Below, piece by piece: positions 9,556-17,242 of a stretch of 64,000 bases of DNA (the stretch's first letter is position 1; every line of letters begins with the position of its first letter). A model generated the notes under the pieces. That model ran no database searches and was not told the origin of the DNA. It saw only the letters and a list, made by a program, of their open reading frames with translations. The DNA comes from Rhabdonatronobacter sediminivivens (GTDB taxonomy: Bacteria; Pseudomonadota; Alphaproteobacteria; Rhodobacterales; Rhodobacteraceae): positions 1 through 64,000 of the forward strand of contig NZ_JACBXS010000007.1 of NCBI RefSeq assembly GCF_013415485.1, given 5' to 3'. The position numbers and the translations under genes are program-made.

Positions 9556-10290
9556 TTGGATGATGCCAAGCAATCGGACAGAATGATGAACCAGATTTCC
9601 GAAAATCCCCCTTCCGGGCGCATCGCCCAGCGCAGCCTTCATGATGAACTGGTGGAACGCCTGCGTGAAATGATCATGACCGGCACGCTGGTTGCCGGGG
9701 CGCGCGTGGACGAACGAGATCTGTGCGAGCGCTTCGGCGTGTCGCGCACCCCCTTGCGAGAGGCGCTCAAGGTTCTGGCCACCGAAGGCTACATCACCCT
9801 GATCCCCCGCCGCGGCGCCTGGGTTGCGGGCCTGTCCGAAGAAGACCTGGACGAGGCATTTCCGGTCATGGCCGCCCTAGAAGCCCTGGCCGGAGAACTG
9901 GCCTGTGCGCATGCCACGGATGCGGAAATCGCCCATATCGATCAACTGACCCGGGAGATGGCCGACCACCACAAGGCCGGGCGCCGCGATCCCTATTTCG
10001 ACCTCAACCAGAAGATCCATCTGGCCATCGCCGAAGCCGCCCGAAACCCGACCCTGTGGCGCCTGCAGCGCAGCCTTGATGGCCGTGTCCGCCGGGGCAG
10101 GTACCAGGCCAACATTTCCAGCAGCCGCTGGAATCAGGCCATGGAAGAACACGTCCAGATCGCCCGCGCATTGCGCGCCCGGGATGGTACGCTAACCGGC
10201 CGGTTGCTGCGCCTGCACCTTGAAAACAAGTCCTGCGCGCTGCGCGAAACCATTCAGCACACCGGAAATGAACCAGAAAGGCCTGACTGA
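9556..10290 (+). CDS. GntR family transcriptional regulator (FadR/FCD subfamily)
   Basis: A 244-residue regulator. Residues about 25-95 are a GntR winged helix (LVERLREMIMTGTLVAGARV, DLCERFGVSRTPLREALKVL), and the rest is an all-helical FCD ligand domain with conserved acidic/His positions around EALAGELACAH and NQKIHLAIAEAARN. FCD regulators usually sense small carboxylic acids. It follows the FAD/Fe-S dehydrogenase gene by 36 bp and is directly abutted by the universal stress gene, so autoregulation together with the divergent uptake operon is likely. An internal MM at codons 10-11 is an alternative start. Confidence 0.88.
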   Translation: MDDAKQSDRMMNQISENPPSGRIAQRSLHDELVERLREMIMTGTLVAGARVDERDLCERFGVSRTPLREALKVLATEGYITLIPRRGAWVAGLSEEDLDEAFPVMAALEALAGELACAHATDAEIAHIDQLTREMADHHKAGRRDPYFDLNQKIHLAIAEAARNPTLWRLQRSLDGRVRRGRYQANISSSRWNQAMEEHVQIARALRARDGTLTGRLLRLHLENKSCALRETIQHTGNEPERPD

Positions 10291-11118
10291 ATGACCATCA
10301 AAACGCTCCTGGCAGCATATTCCGGCGATGCCAAAGGCTCAGGCGGCCTGAAATACGCGATCGCCCTTGCCAATCGCTTCGACGCCTTTCTGACCGGGGT
10401 GGTCTGGCACGGTCCAAGCCGCTTCGAACAACGCTACCAGCCCTATCTGACAGACCAGATCCTTGAAATGCTGGCCGCCCGCGATGCCGAGGTGGTGGCC
10501 GAAATCCGGGCGGATTTCGAGAACCGCATCGCCGCCGAAGGCATGCAGACGCGCTCGGCCTTTCTGGATCTCCAGGGGGTCGGCGATTTCCGCCTGTCCG
10601 ATTGCGCCCGCGGGTATGATCTGACCGTCATCGGAAGCCGGGCCGCCGAGGTCGGACGCGAGCATTTCAGCGCGCGGCCCGATGTTGTGGCGCTGCGCTC
10701 CGGGCGGCCGGTGATGCTGGTGCCCACCGATCACGAACCAGCGCGCGCGCTGCCGGGCAAGCGCATCCTGGTGGCCTGGGACGGCCAGCGCGCCGTCACC
10801 CGCGCGCTGGCAGATGCCCTGCCGTTGCTGGACTCGGATGCAGAGATCACCGTGCTGACCGTGGGCGAACGGGAGCAATGGTCACCGGGGGATGATGTCA
10901 TGGGCTTTCTGGGGCGGCATGGTCTGAAGGCGGAACGCCTGATCCGGGCCAGGGCCGAGAGTATCAGCAAGACAATCATGGCCGTCAGCCGGGATATCGA
11001 CGCGGAGCTGATCGTCATGGGCGCCTATGAACATTCCAAGTTCCGCGAGGATCTGTTTGGCGGGGTGACACAGGAGGTTGTCGAACTGGCGCGCGTGCCG
11101 GTGCTGATGGCGCATTGA
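10291..11118 (+). CDS. Universal stress protein (tandem UspA domains)
   Basis: A 275-residue protein with two UspA-like domains. The second domain ends with the ATP-site-like pattern VMGAYEHSKFREDLFGGVTQEVVELARVPVLMAH, typical of the C-terminal Usp nucleotide loop (GxxGHSxxxxxxxGSxxxxV form, here degenerate). The start codon follows the stop of the GntR gene without a gap, so the two are translationally linked. Role in stress resistance is inferred from the family only. Confidence 0.85.
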   Translation: MTIKTLLAAYSGDAKGSGGLKYAIALANRFDAFLTGVVWHGPSRFEQRYQPYLTDQILEMLAARDAEVVAEIRADFENRIAAEGMQTRSAFLDLQGVGDFRLSDCARGYDLTVIGSRAAEVGREHFSARPDVVALRSGRPVMLVPTDHEPARALPGKRILVAWDGQRAVTRALADALPLLDSDAEITVLTVGEREQWSPGDDVMGFLGRHGLKAERLIRARAESISKTIMAVSRDIDAELIVMGAYEHSKFREDLFGGVTQEVVELARVPVLMAH

Positions 11119-11451
11119 CTGTGCCAACGCGCCACGCCGGTTGCCTTCAGCGCGCCGATTGCTTTCGTCCGGATGGAAGCGCTGCAGGGGTGCGGCATCA
11201 TGCTGGCAGGTCAGCGTCTGCCGGTCCTGATCACGGTCTGCACTGGTCAACCCCCGGTGCGGTCTGGCGGGCATCCTGCATCCGCACCGGAACCTGCATG
11301 ACCCCTTCCACGTCGCCGCCGGGCGCGCAGAGTGATCCGGAAGATGAGGAAAACCTGTTCGCGCCCTCCGCACTCGGTGATGAGGTTCAGCCCTGCGCGA
11401 CCTTGCTGCGTCCACAGGGTGCCGCCACCACGATGGGGGGGCAGGGGGCTG
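11119..11451. other. Intergenic region without a recognisable gene
   Basis: About 330 bp between the convergent universal stress gene and the Lrp gene. Several open frames cross it but none shows a recognisable domain or a ribosome site, and base use is less biased than in the flanking genes. I see no clean terminator with a T-run and no tRNA-like fold. It may be decayed sequence. Confidence 0.5.
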
Positions 11452-11889
11452 TCAGAGCCGGGCCCTTGTGCTGCGCGGGGTGGCCAGCAGCAGGTTCGTC
11501 TCGCTGTTGGTGATGCCGGGGATCTGGCGGATGCGACCGAGCACGGCGTCAAGGTCGCTCAGGCTGGTGGCACCAAGTTCCATGATCAGATCCCAGCGCC
11601 CGTTGGTTGTATGGATGGTCGAGACCTCGGGAAAGCCACCCAGCGCGCGGATGATCCGGGCGGTGGCATGGCCTTCGATCTGGATCAGCATGATGCCGCG
11701 CACCGGCAACTCCACCGCGTCCGCCTTCAGGATAACGGTGTAGCCAAGGATCTCGCCTGTGCGTTGCAGCCGCTCTATCCGGCTGCGCACGGTGGCGCGG
11801 CTGACGCCGAGCTCCACCGCCAGATCCGAGATGCTGCGCCGCGCGTCATGGCGCAGAAGGGTGACGAGCCGCTGATCAAGGGAATCCAT
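11452..11889 (-). CDS. Lrp/AsnC family transcriptional regulator
   Basis: A 145-residue Lrp/AsnC protein. N-terminal helix-turn-helix: LDQRLVTLLRHDARRSISDLAVELGVSRATVRSRIERLQ; then a RAM ligand/oligomerisation domain (AVELPVRGIMLIQIEGHATARIIRALGGFPEVSTIHTTNGRWDLIME). The chosen start MDSLDQ fits the family; a second ATG two codons upstream (11895) is possible. It is divergent from arginase and ornithine cyclodeaminase with a 16-bp palindrome between them, so it is most likely the arginine/ornithine-responsive activator of that operon, as Lrp-type regulators of arginase genes are in other alphaproteobacteria. Confidence 0.9.
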   Translation of the reverse strand: MDSLDQRLVTLLRHDARRSISDLAVELGVSRATVRSRIERLQRTGEILGYTVILKADAVELPVRGIMLIQIEGHATARIIRALGGFPEVSTIHTTNGRWDLIMELGATSLSDLDAVLGRIRQIPGITNSETNLLLATPRSTRARL

Positions 11890-11911
11890 ATACATTGCCT
11901 GAATCGGTGAT

Positions 11912-11927
11912 CATATTGATCAATATG
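11912..11927. promoter_or_regulatory. Perfect 16-bp palindrome, candidate Lrp operator
   Basis: CATATTGATCAATATG is a perfect palindrome centred 30 bp upstream of the Lrp start and about 100 bp upstream of the arginase start. The AT-rich symmetric form suits an Lrp/AsnC dimer site. Confidence 0.6.
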
Positions 11928-12020
11928 GTAAGCGAATTATACAATTCTGCCAATCCTTGCTCTCCATATCGCCAGTCCATGGTGAGAGTGTCGCGGAAAT
12001 CGCGATAGTCGGAGAGTGAC

Positions 12021-12941
12021 ATGCATTGCAGATTGGTAGGGGCGCCGGTGCAGGACGGCGCTGGGCGGCCTGGCTGCGAGATGGGGCCGAGCGCGCTGCG
12101 CACCGCGGGGATCCATGCCGCCATCACCGGGCTGGGCCATGAGGTCAGCGATATGGGGAATGTGACGCCGCTTGCGCCGCAGCCGATGGTGCATGGCAAC
12201 ACGATGCTGAAGGCCCTGCCCGAGATCGCGGCCTGGACCGCGGCGCTGTCCGAGGCCGCCTATGCGGCCTCGGACAGGGCGATGCCGGTGTTTCTGGGCG
12301 GGGACCACAGCCTGTCGGCCGGGACTGTCGCCGGGGTGGCGCGTCGCGCAGCCGAAGCGGGGCGGCCGCTGTTCCTGCTCTGGCTGGATGCGCACCCGGA
12401 TTTCCACACGCTTGACACCACGACCAGCGGCAACCTGCACGGCACGCCCGTCGCCTATGCGGTGGGCCAGCCGGGGTTTGAGGGGTATTTCCCCGCCCTT
12501 GCCGCCCGGGTGGACCCGCAGAACGTCTGCATGATCGGCATTCGCAGTGTCGACCCTGATGAGCGGCGGGCGCTTTCTGCGGCGGGGGTAAGCGTGCATG
12601 ACATGCGCGCGATCGATGAGCATGGCATCGCCGCGCCCTTGCGCGCCTTTCTTGCGCGGGTCGAGGCGGCGGGCGGTTTGCTGCATGTCAGCCTGGATGT
12701 GGATTTTCTTGACCCCGGCATCGCACCGGCGGTCGGCACCACTGTGCCGGGCGGCGCCACCTTCCGCGAAGCGCATCTGGTGATGGAGATGCTGCATGAC
12801 ACCGGACTGGTGACCAGCCTTGATCTGGTGGAGTTGAACCCCTTCCTTGACGAGCGCGGACGGACCGCGACGCTGATGGTCGATCTGGTGGCAAGCCTGA
12901 TGGGCCGCCGCGTGATGGACCGTCCAACCCGGAGTTTCTGA
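12021..12941 (+). CDS. rocF: Arginase
   Basis: A 306-residue ureohydrolase that converts arginine to ornithine and urea with a binuclear manganese centre. All metal motifs are visible: GGDHSLSAG (residue about 94), DAHPDFHTLDTTTSGNLHG (about 122-140; DAHxD and the NxHG loop) and SLDVDFLDPGIAP (about 225). The N-terminal GAPVQDGAGRPGCEMGPSALR pattern is that of true arginases rather than agmatinases. It is followed one base later by ornithine cyclodeaminase, giving a two-step arginine-to-proline route. Confidence 0.93.
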   Translation: MHCRLVGAPVQDGAGRPGCEMGPSALRTAGIHAAITGLGHEVSDMGNVTPLAPQPMVHGNTMLKALPEIAAWTAALSEAAYAASDRAMPVFLGGDHSLSAGTVAGVARRAAEAGRPLFLLWLDAHPDFHTLDTTTSGNLHGTPVAYAVGQPGFEGYFPALAARVDPQNVCMIGIRSVDPDERRALSAAGVSVHDMRAIDEHGIAAPLRAFLARVEAAGGLLHVSLDVDFLDPGIAPAVGTTVPGGATFREAHLVMEMLHDTGLVTSLDLVELNPFLDERGRTATLMVDLVASLMGRRVMDRPTRSF

Positions 12942-12942
12942 G

Positions 12943-14004
12943 ATGACACGCACACCCGCACTGGCCCTGAACGACACGCTGAACCTGGTGCCTTTTGTCA
13001 GCGTCGACCACATGATGAAACTGGTCCATGCCATTGGCCTGGAACGCTTCCTGACCGAGCTTGCCGATTACATCGAGGAAGATTTCCGCCGCTGGGAGTT
13101 GTTCGACAAGACCCCGCGCGTGGCCAGCCACAGCGCCGAGGGGGTGATCGAACTGATGCCGACTTCGGATGGTGCGGCCTATGGGTTCAAATACGTGAAC
13201 GGGCATCCGAAGAACAGCCGCGAGGGCCGGCAGACCGTGACCGCCTTTGGCGTGCTGGCCGATGTGGCCACGGGCTATCCCCTCATGCTGTCCGAGATGA
13301 CGATGCTGACGGCGCTGCGCACGGCTGCGGTTTCGGCGGTGGCGGCGAAACATCTGGCGCCCAAGGGCGCGCGGGTGATGGCGATCATCGGCAACGGTGC
13401 GCAATGCGAGTTTCAGGCGCTGGCCTTCAAGGCGGTCTGCGGTATCGATACCGTGCGGCTTCATGACATCGATCCCGCAGCGACGGCCAAAAGCGCACGC
13501 AACCTTGCAGGGTCGGGGCTGCGCGTGGTCCGTTGCAGCACGCCGCAGGCGGCGATCGAGGGGGCGCAGATCATCACCACCTGCACCGCCGACAAGCAAT
13601 ATGCAACGATCCTGACCGACAACATGGTGGGCGCGGGCGTGCATATCAACGCGATCGGCGGAGACTGTCCCGGCAAGACCGAGTTGCACCGCGACATCCT
13701 GCTGCGCTCGGACATCTTCGTCGAATATCCGCCGCAGACCCGGATCGAAGGCGAGATCCAGCAACTTGACCCCCGGCACCCGGTTGCCGAACTGTGGCAG
13801 GTGATCGCGGGCAAGGTGGCGGGGCGCAAGGGCGCGGCGCAGATCACGCTGTTCGATTCAGTCGGCTTCGCCACCGAGGATTTCTCGGCGCTGCGCTATG
13901 TGCGCGACCAGTTGGCGGCAACGGGCCATTACGCTGATCTTGATCTGCTGGCCGATCCCGATGATCCCCGCGATCTTTATGGCATGCTGATGCGTGCGGC
14001 CTAA
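12943..14004 (+). CDS. ocd: Ornithine cyclodeaminase
   Basis: A 353-residue member of the ornithine cyclodeaminase/mu-crystallin family: NAD-dependent conversion of L-ornithine to L-proline and ammonia. Visible features are EMTMLTALRTAAVSAVAAKHLAP, the Rossmann motif IIGNGAQCEFQALAF near residue 147, and the late AIGGDCPGKTELHRDIL segment with the catalytic Asp. Starts one base after the arginase stop. The length and the long N-terminal segment match true OCDs, and the arginase neighbour supports ornithine as substrate rather than an iminosuccinate-reductase (BhcD) role. Confidence 0.92.
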   Translation: MTRTPALALNDTLNLVPFVSVDHMMKLVHAIGLERFLTELADYIEEDFRRWELFDKTPRVASHSAEGVIELMPTSDGAAYGFKYVNGHPKNSREGRQTVTAFGVLADVATGYPLMLSEMTMLTALRTAAVSAVAAKHLAPKGARVMAIIGNGAQCEFQALAFKAVCGIDTVRLHDIDPAATAKSARNLAGSGLRVVRCSTPQAAIEGAQIITTCTADKQYATILTDNMVGAGVHINAIGGDCPGKTELHRDILLRSDIFVEYPPQTRIEGEIQQLDPRHPVAELWQVIAGKVAGRKGAAQITLFDSVGFATEDFSALRYVRDQLAATGHYADLDLLADPDDPRDLYGMLMRAA

Positions 14005-14202
14005 CGCAGCACGCGGGCGCCGCCCCCCGGTTCTGCCCGGCCCTTGCGGACGGTCCGTTCCCCCTTGCTGCCGTGACATTGGCAGGGCAGTGTCGCCGGT
14101 GAAAGGGAAGCGGATCAGCCTGGCCCGCATATCCTGCCCAAACCTGTCCGTCGTCCCGGCGTGACCGTGGCACGGCTGGGCAAGCAGACCAGAGGAGCCG
14201 AC

Positions 14203-14979
14203 TTGCGCATTCAGATTGACGTCGCCTTGCACTACCGCTTCATGCAGCCGAACACCGTCTTCCTGACATTGGAGGCGGCGCGGGAGGCGGGGCAGGAGAT
14301 CGTGCAGGAGGACCTGTTTCTCGGGGATGCCGAATTGTACCGCATCGTGGGCGACGCGGGTGTCGGAGAGCGGATCTGGGCCTGCCTGCCCGGCAGCGAA
14401 CTGAACCTGACCTATCGCGCGCTGGTCGATGTCACCCGGCCGGCCATGGCGCTGGAGGCGCTGGAGGCCGCGCCGCTGCACCGCATCCCCGGCGAGGTCG
14501 CGCCGTATCTGCGTCCGTCGCGGTATTGCCAGTCGGACAAGTTCGTGACCTTTGTGGAAAAGCGCTTCGCCCGGTTCTCCGGAGGCCGGAAGGTCGCTGC
14601 CATACGGGACTGGATCGAGGCCAACCTGACCTATGTTCACGGCAGCTCGGACGCCGACACCAATGTCCTTGAGACTTTCGCGGGACGCCAGGGCGTGTGC
14701 CGCGATTACGCGCATCTCATGTGCTCCATGGTCCGGGCGGCGCAAATTCCGGCGCGGATGGTGGCGGTCTACAGCCCCGATGTGATCCCGCCCGACTTTC
14801 ACGCGGTCGCCGAGGTCTGGCTGGGCGGAGAGTGGCATCTTGTCGATGCGACGGGCATGGGCCGCGCTGACAGCATGGCCGTCATCTCGGTCGGACGTGA
14901 TGCTTATGATGTTGCCTTCATGGAATCGCAGGCGCCTGCGGAAATGCTGTCCCAATCCATCAACGTTCTGCGGGTCTGA
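14203..14979 (+). CDS. Transglutaminase-like cysteine protease family protein
   Basis: A protein of about 258 residues with an N-terminal beta-rich segment and a transglutaminase-like fold. The catalytic triad is visible: Cys in RQGVCRDYAHLM, His in PDFHAVAEVWL and Asp in WHLVDATGM. The best start is TTG at 14203 (LRIQIDVALHYRF) with AGAGGAG 5-6 bp upstream; the ATG-initiated longer frame would begin at 14161 without such a site. It stands alone between ocd and the GST gene. It is a different protein from the one in the Anbu operon at 24.3 kb. Confidence 0.82.
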   Translation: MRIQIDVALHYRFMQPNTVFLTLEAAREAGQEIVQEDLFLGDAELYRIVGDAGVGERIWACLPGSELNLTYRALVDVTRPAMALEALEAAPLHRIPGEVAPYLRPSRYCQSDKFVTFVEKRFARFSGGRKVAAIRDWIEANLTYVHGSSDADTNVLETFAGRQGVCRDYAHLMCSMVRAAQIPARMVAVYSPDVIPPDFHAVAEVWLGGEWHLVDATGMGRADSMAVISVGRDAYDVAFMESQAPAEMLSQSINVLRV

Positions 14980-15007
14980 TCCGGAACCTGCCCGGACCGG
15001 GGAAATC

Positions 15008-15742
15008 CTATGATGTCTCATCTTTCGGCCTGGGCCTGAGGGATGATGCGGACTGGTTGAACAGGACGCTGTTGTTGTCGACCCGGTGCTGGCCCTTGTT
15101 CTGTTCGGACTTGTGCAGGTCAATGGCGCGCTGCACCGCCGGGCGTGCCTTGATCCGCGCGCGCCAGTCGGCCACGCGGGGAAAATCCGCGAGCGCGGCG
15201 CCAAGCGGCTTTGCGATGAAGGCCCAGGGAAAGGCCATCATATCGGCGATGGAGTACTCCCCCAGAATGTAGGGGCGATCCTCCAGGCGGTTTTCCAGAA
15301 CACCAAGGTTGCGGTCATATTCGCCCAGATACCGCTTGAAGCCGTAGTCACGCTCATCTTCCGGCGCATAGTTCCTGAAATGGCTGAGTTGACCGGCCAT
15401 GGGCCCCTGGTTGCCCACCTGCCAGAAAAGCCACTCCATCAATTCCTTGCGCGCGCGCAGATCGCCTGGCAGCGGCGCAAACTGCCCGGTTCTGTCAGCA
15501 AGATAGAGCAGAATCGCGCCGGATTCGAAGACGGTCACAGGGGCATCGCCCCATGCTGCATCCGGCGCATGATCGACGATGGCCGGCATCTTGGCATTGG
15601 GACTGATATCCAGAAACGCGGGCGCGAACTGGTCGCCCTTGCTGAGCCGCATCAGGATGGGGCGGTAGGCAAGGCCGGTTTCCTCCAGCATGATGGCGGC
15701 CTTCCACCCGTTGGGTGTGGGCGCGAAATAGAGATCGATCAT
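15008..15742 (-). CDS. Glutathione S-transferase family protein
   Basis: A 244-residue GST of the YghU/Ure2p-like type: thioredoxin-fold N-terminal domain (MIDLYFAPTPNGWKAAIMLEE, with NAKMPAIVD and the cis-Pro, and FESGAILLYLAD for glutathione binding) and an all-helical C-terminal domain (LVGEYSIAD-like motif seen as ILGEYSIADMMAFPW). A short polar tail of about 30 residues after the domain is unusual. Its start overlaps the stop of the CaiB-type gene by one base (TGATG), so the two are translationally coupled. Confidence 0.88.
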   Translation of the reverse strand: MIDLYFAPTPNGWKAAIMLEETGLAYRPILMRLSKGDQFAPAFLDISPNAKMPAIVDHAPDAAWGDAPVTVFESGAILLYLADRTGQFAPLPGDLRARKELMEWLFWQVGNQGPMAGQLSHFRNYAPEDERDYGFKRYLGEYDRNLGVLENRLEDRPYILGEYSIADMMAFPWAFIAKPLGAALADFPRVADWRARIKARPAVQRAIDLHKSEQNKGQHRVDNNSVLFNQSASSLRPRPKDETS

Positions 15743-16953
15743 CAGGTGCCCTCCTGCGTGTCGGTTGCGATGCCCTGCGCGATCATTTCGGCAATCTCGT
15801 CCGCGTCATAGCCGATCTGCGACAGCACCGCGCGGGTGTCTTCGCCAAGGCGGCGCGCGGGCGCCGGGGGGGCAAGCGGCGTGGCCGAGAACCGCGCCGG
15901 TGCCCTGGCCTGGCGGATCCGCCCGGCCTGCGGGTGGTCCTGTTCGATCACCGCTCCGTTGGCCTGCACCTGCGGGTGTGACCAGACCTGATCACGCCTC
16001 AGGACCGGTGCGCAGGGCACGTCATGCGCGGTCAGGCGCTGCATCCAGTTGTCGGTGGTGTCTGTGATCAGGGCCTCCTGTGTCAGCTCCAGCCGGGCGG
16101 GTTTGTGCTCTTCTCGTGCGGCAACGGTGGCGAAGCGGGGGTCTGTCAGCCAGTCCGGGCGGCCCACGGCGGCCGACAGGCCCGCCCATGTGCTGTCAGT
16201 ATGGGCAGAAACCGCCATCCATCCATCGGTGGTCTGGTAGATGAGTTCGACAAAACTCTGCGCGTCATCGCCTTGCGCAGGGGCCAGCTCATCACCGACG
16301 AAGGTATAGCCCGCCATGTCAGAGCTCCACAGAAACGCCAGCACGGTGTCGAGCATGGAAATCCGGACATGGCTTCCCTCGCCCGTGCGCGCACGGGCCA
16401 GAAGTGCCGCCGTGATCGCCTGCGCGGTCTGCACCGCGGTCAGCTTGTCCGGCAGGATGGTGCGGACCAGCCGGGGCCGGGCGGCATCAGCGCCGCCCTG
16501 TAGGCTGGCCAGCCCCGAAAGCGCCTGGATCAGCGGATCATAGACCGGCCTGCGCGCCCAGTCGCCGGTGAAGCCGAAACCCGCGATGGAGGTGTAGATG
16601 ATGTCCGGCCGGACCGCGCGCACGGCGGCCTCTCCCAGCCCGATCCTCTCGGCCACACCGGGGCGGAAATTCTGCACGAACACATCGGCAGTTTCGCACA
16701 ACCGCAGCGCGGCCTTGACGCCGCGCGGGGTCTTCAGATTCAGCGTCACCGACTTCTTGCCCCGATTGTTGTTGAGAAAGGACGCCGCGAACCCGCCGCG
16801 CCGCCCGGTCACCTGCCGACTGTGATCGCCACCATGGGGGTGCTCGATCTTGATCACCTCGGCACCCTGATCGCACAGCGTCATGGTGGCCAGCGGCCCC
16901 GAGATCATGGTGGTCAGGTCAATGACCCGAAATCCGTGCAATGGTCCTGGCAT
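15742..16953 (-). CDS. CaiB/BaiF family CoA-transferase
   Basis: A 403-residue class III CoA-transferase. It begins MPGPLHGFRVIDLTTMISGP, contains LCDQGAEVIKIEHPHGGD, NNRGKKSVTLNLK, and YDPLIQALSG with the likely catalytic Asp near residue 165. The start was placed at this methionine because the longest frame adds 97 residues without family similarity. Class III transferases move CoA between a donor acyl-CoA and an organic acid; neither is identifiable here. Coupled to the GST gene and divergent from the Mo-hydroxylase subunit. Confidence 0.9.
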   Translation of the reverse strand: MPGPLHGFRVIDLTTMISGPLATMTLCDQGAEVIKIEHPHGGDHSRQVTGRRGGFAASFLNNNRGKKSVTLNLKTPRGVKAALRLCETADVFVQNFRPGVAERIGLGEAAVRAVRPDIIYTSIAGFGFTGDWARRPVYDPLIQALSGLASLQGGADAARPRLVRTILPDKLTAVQTAQAITAALLARARTGEGSHVRISMLDTVLAFLWSSDMAGYTFVGDELAPAQGDDAQSFVELIYQTTDGWMAVSAHTDSTWAGLSAAVGRPDWLTDPRFATVAAREEHKPARLELTQEALITDTTDNWMQRLTAHDVPCAPVLRRDQVWSHPQVQANGAVIEQDHPQAGRIRQARAPARFSATPLAPPAPARRLGEDTRAVLSQIGYDADEIAEMIAQGIATDTQEGT

Positions 16954-17242
16954 CCGGGGGGCCTCCGGTCTGGAAAGGAACGCGCTTGGGCAGGGTGAAC
17001 AGACCACGCCCAGTGGTGGCCGTCCAGCCGGATTTCGGGTGGGCTGCAGGTCTGTTGCGCATCGTAGCGCCGTCCTTCCGCCAGGGCCGACACCGCCAGC
17101 TTGCCCGGCGCGCGCGCCAACCGGATCGGTGGCATCGGTGCTGCCATGCTGCGGCCTGCAGGTGTCGGCGGCCAGGCTCTTTGCATTATCCGCCGCGCGC
17201 GCTACCGTCTCGCGCAAACCGGATCGGCAGAAAGAGAAACCC

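Noticed and set aside
6499-9642. A 1047-codon open frame antisense to the FAD/Fe-S dehydrogenase gene
   Set aside because: It mirrors codon-position GC bias of the sense gene, has His/Gln/Arg-rich composition and no domain; the sense protein has clear motifs.
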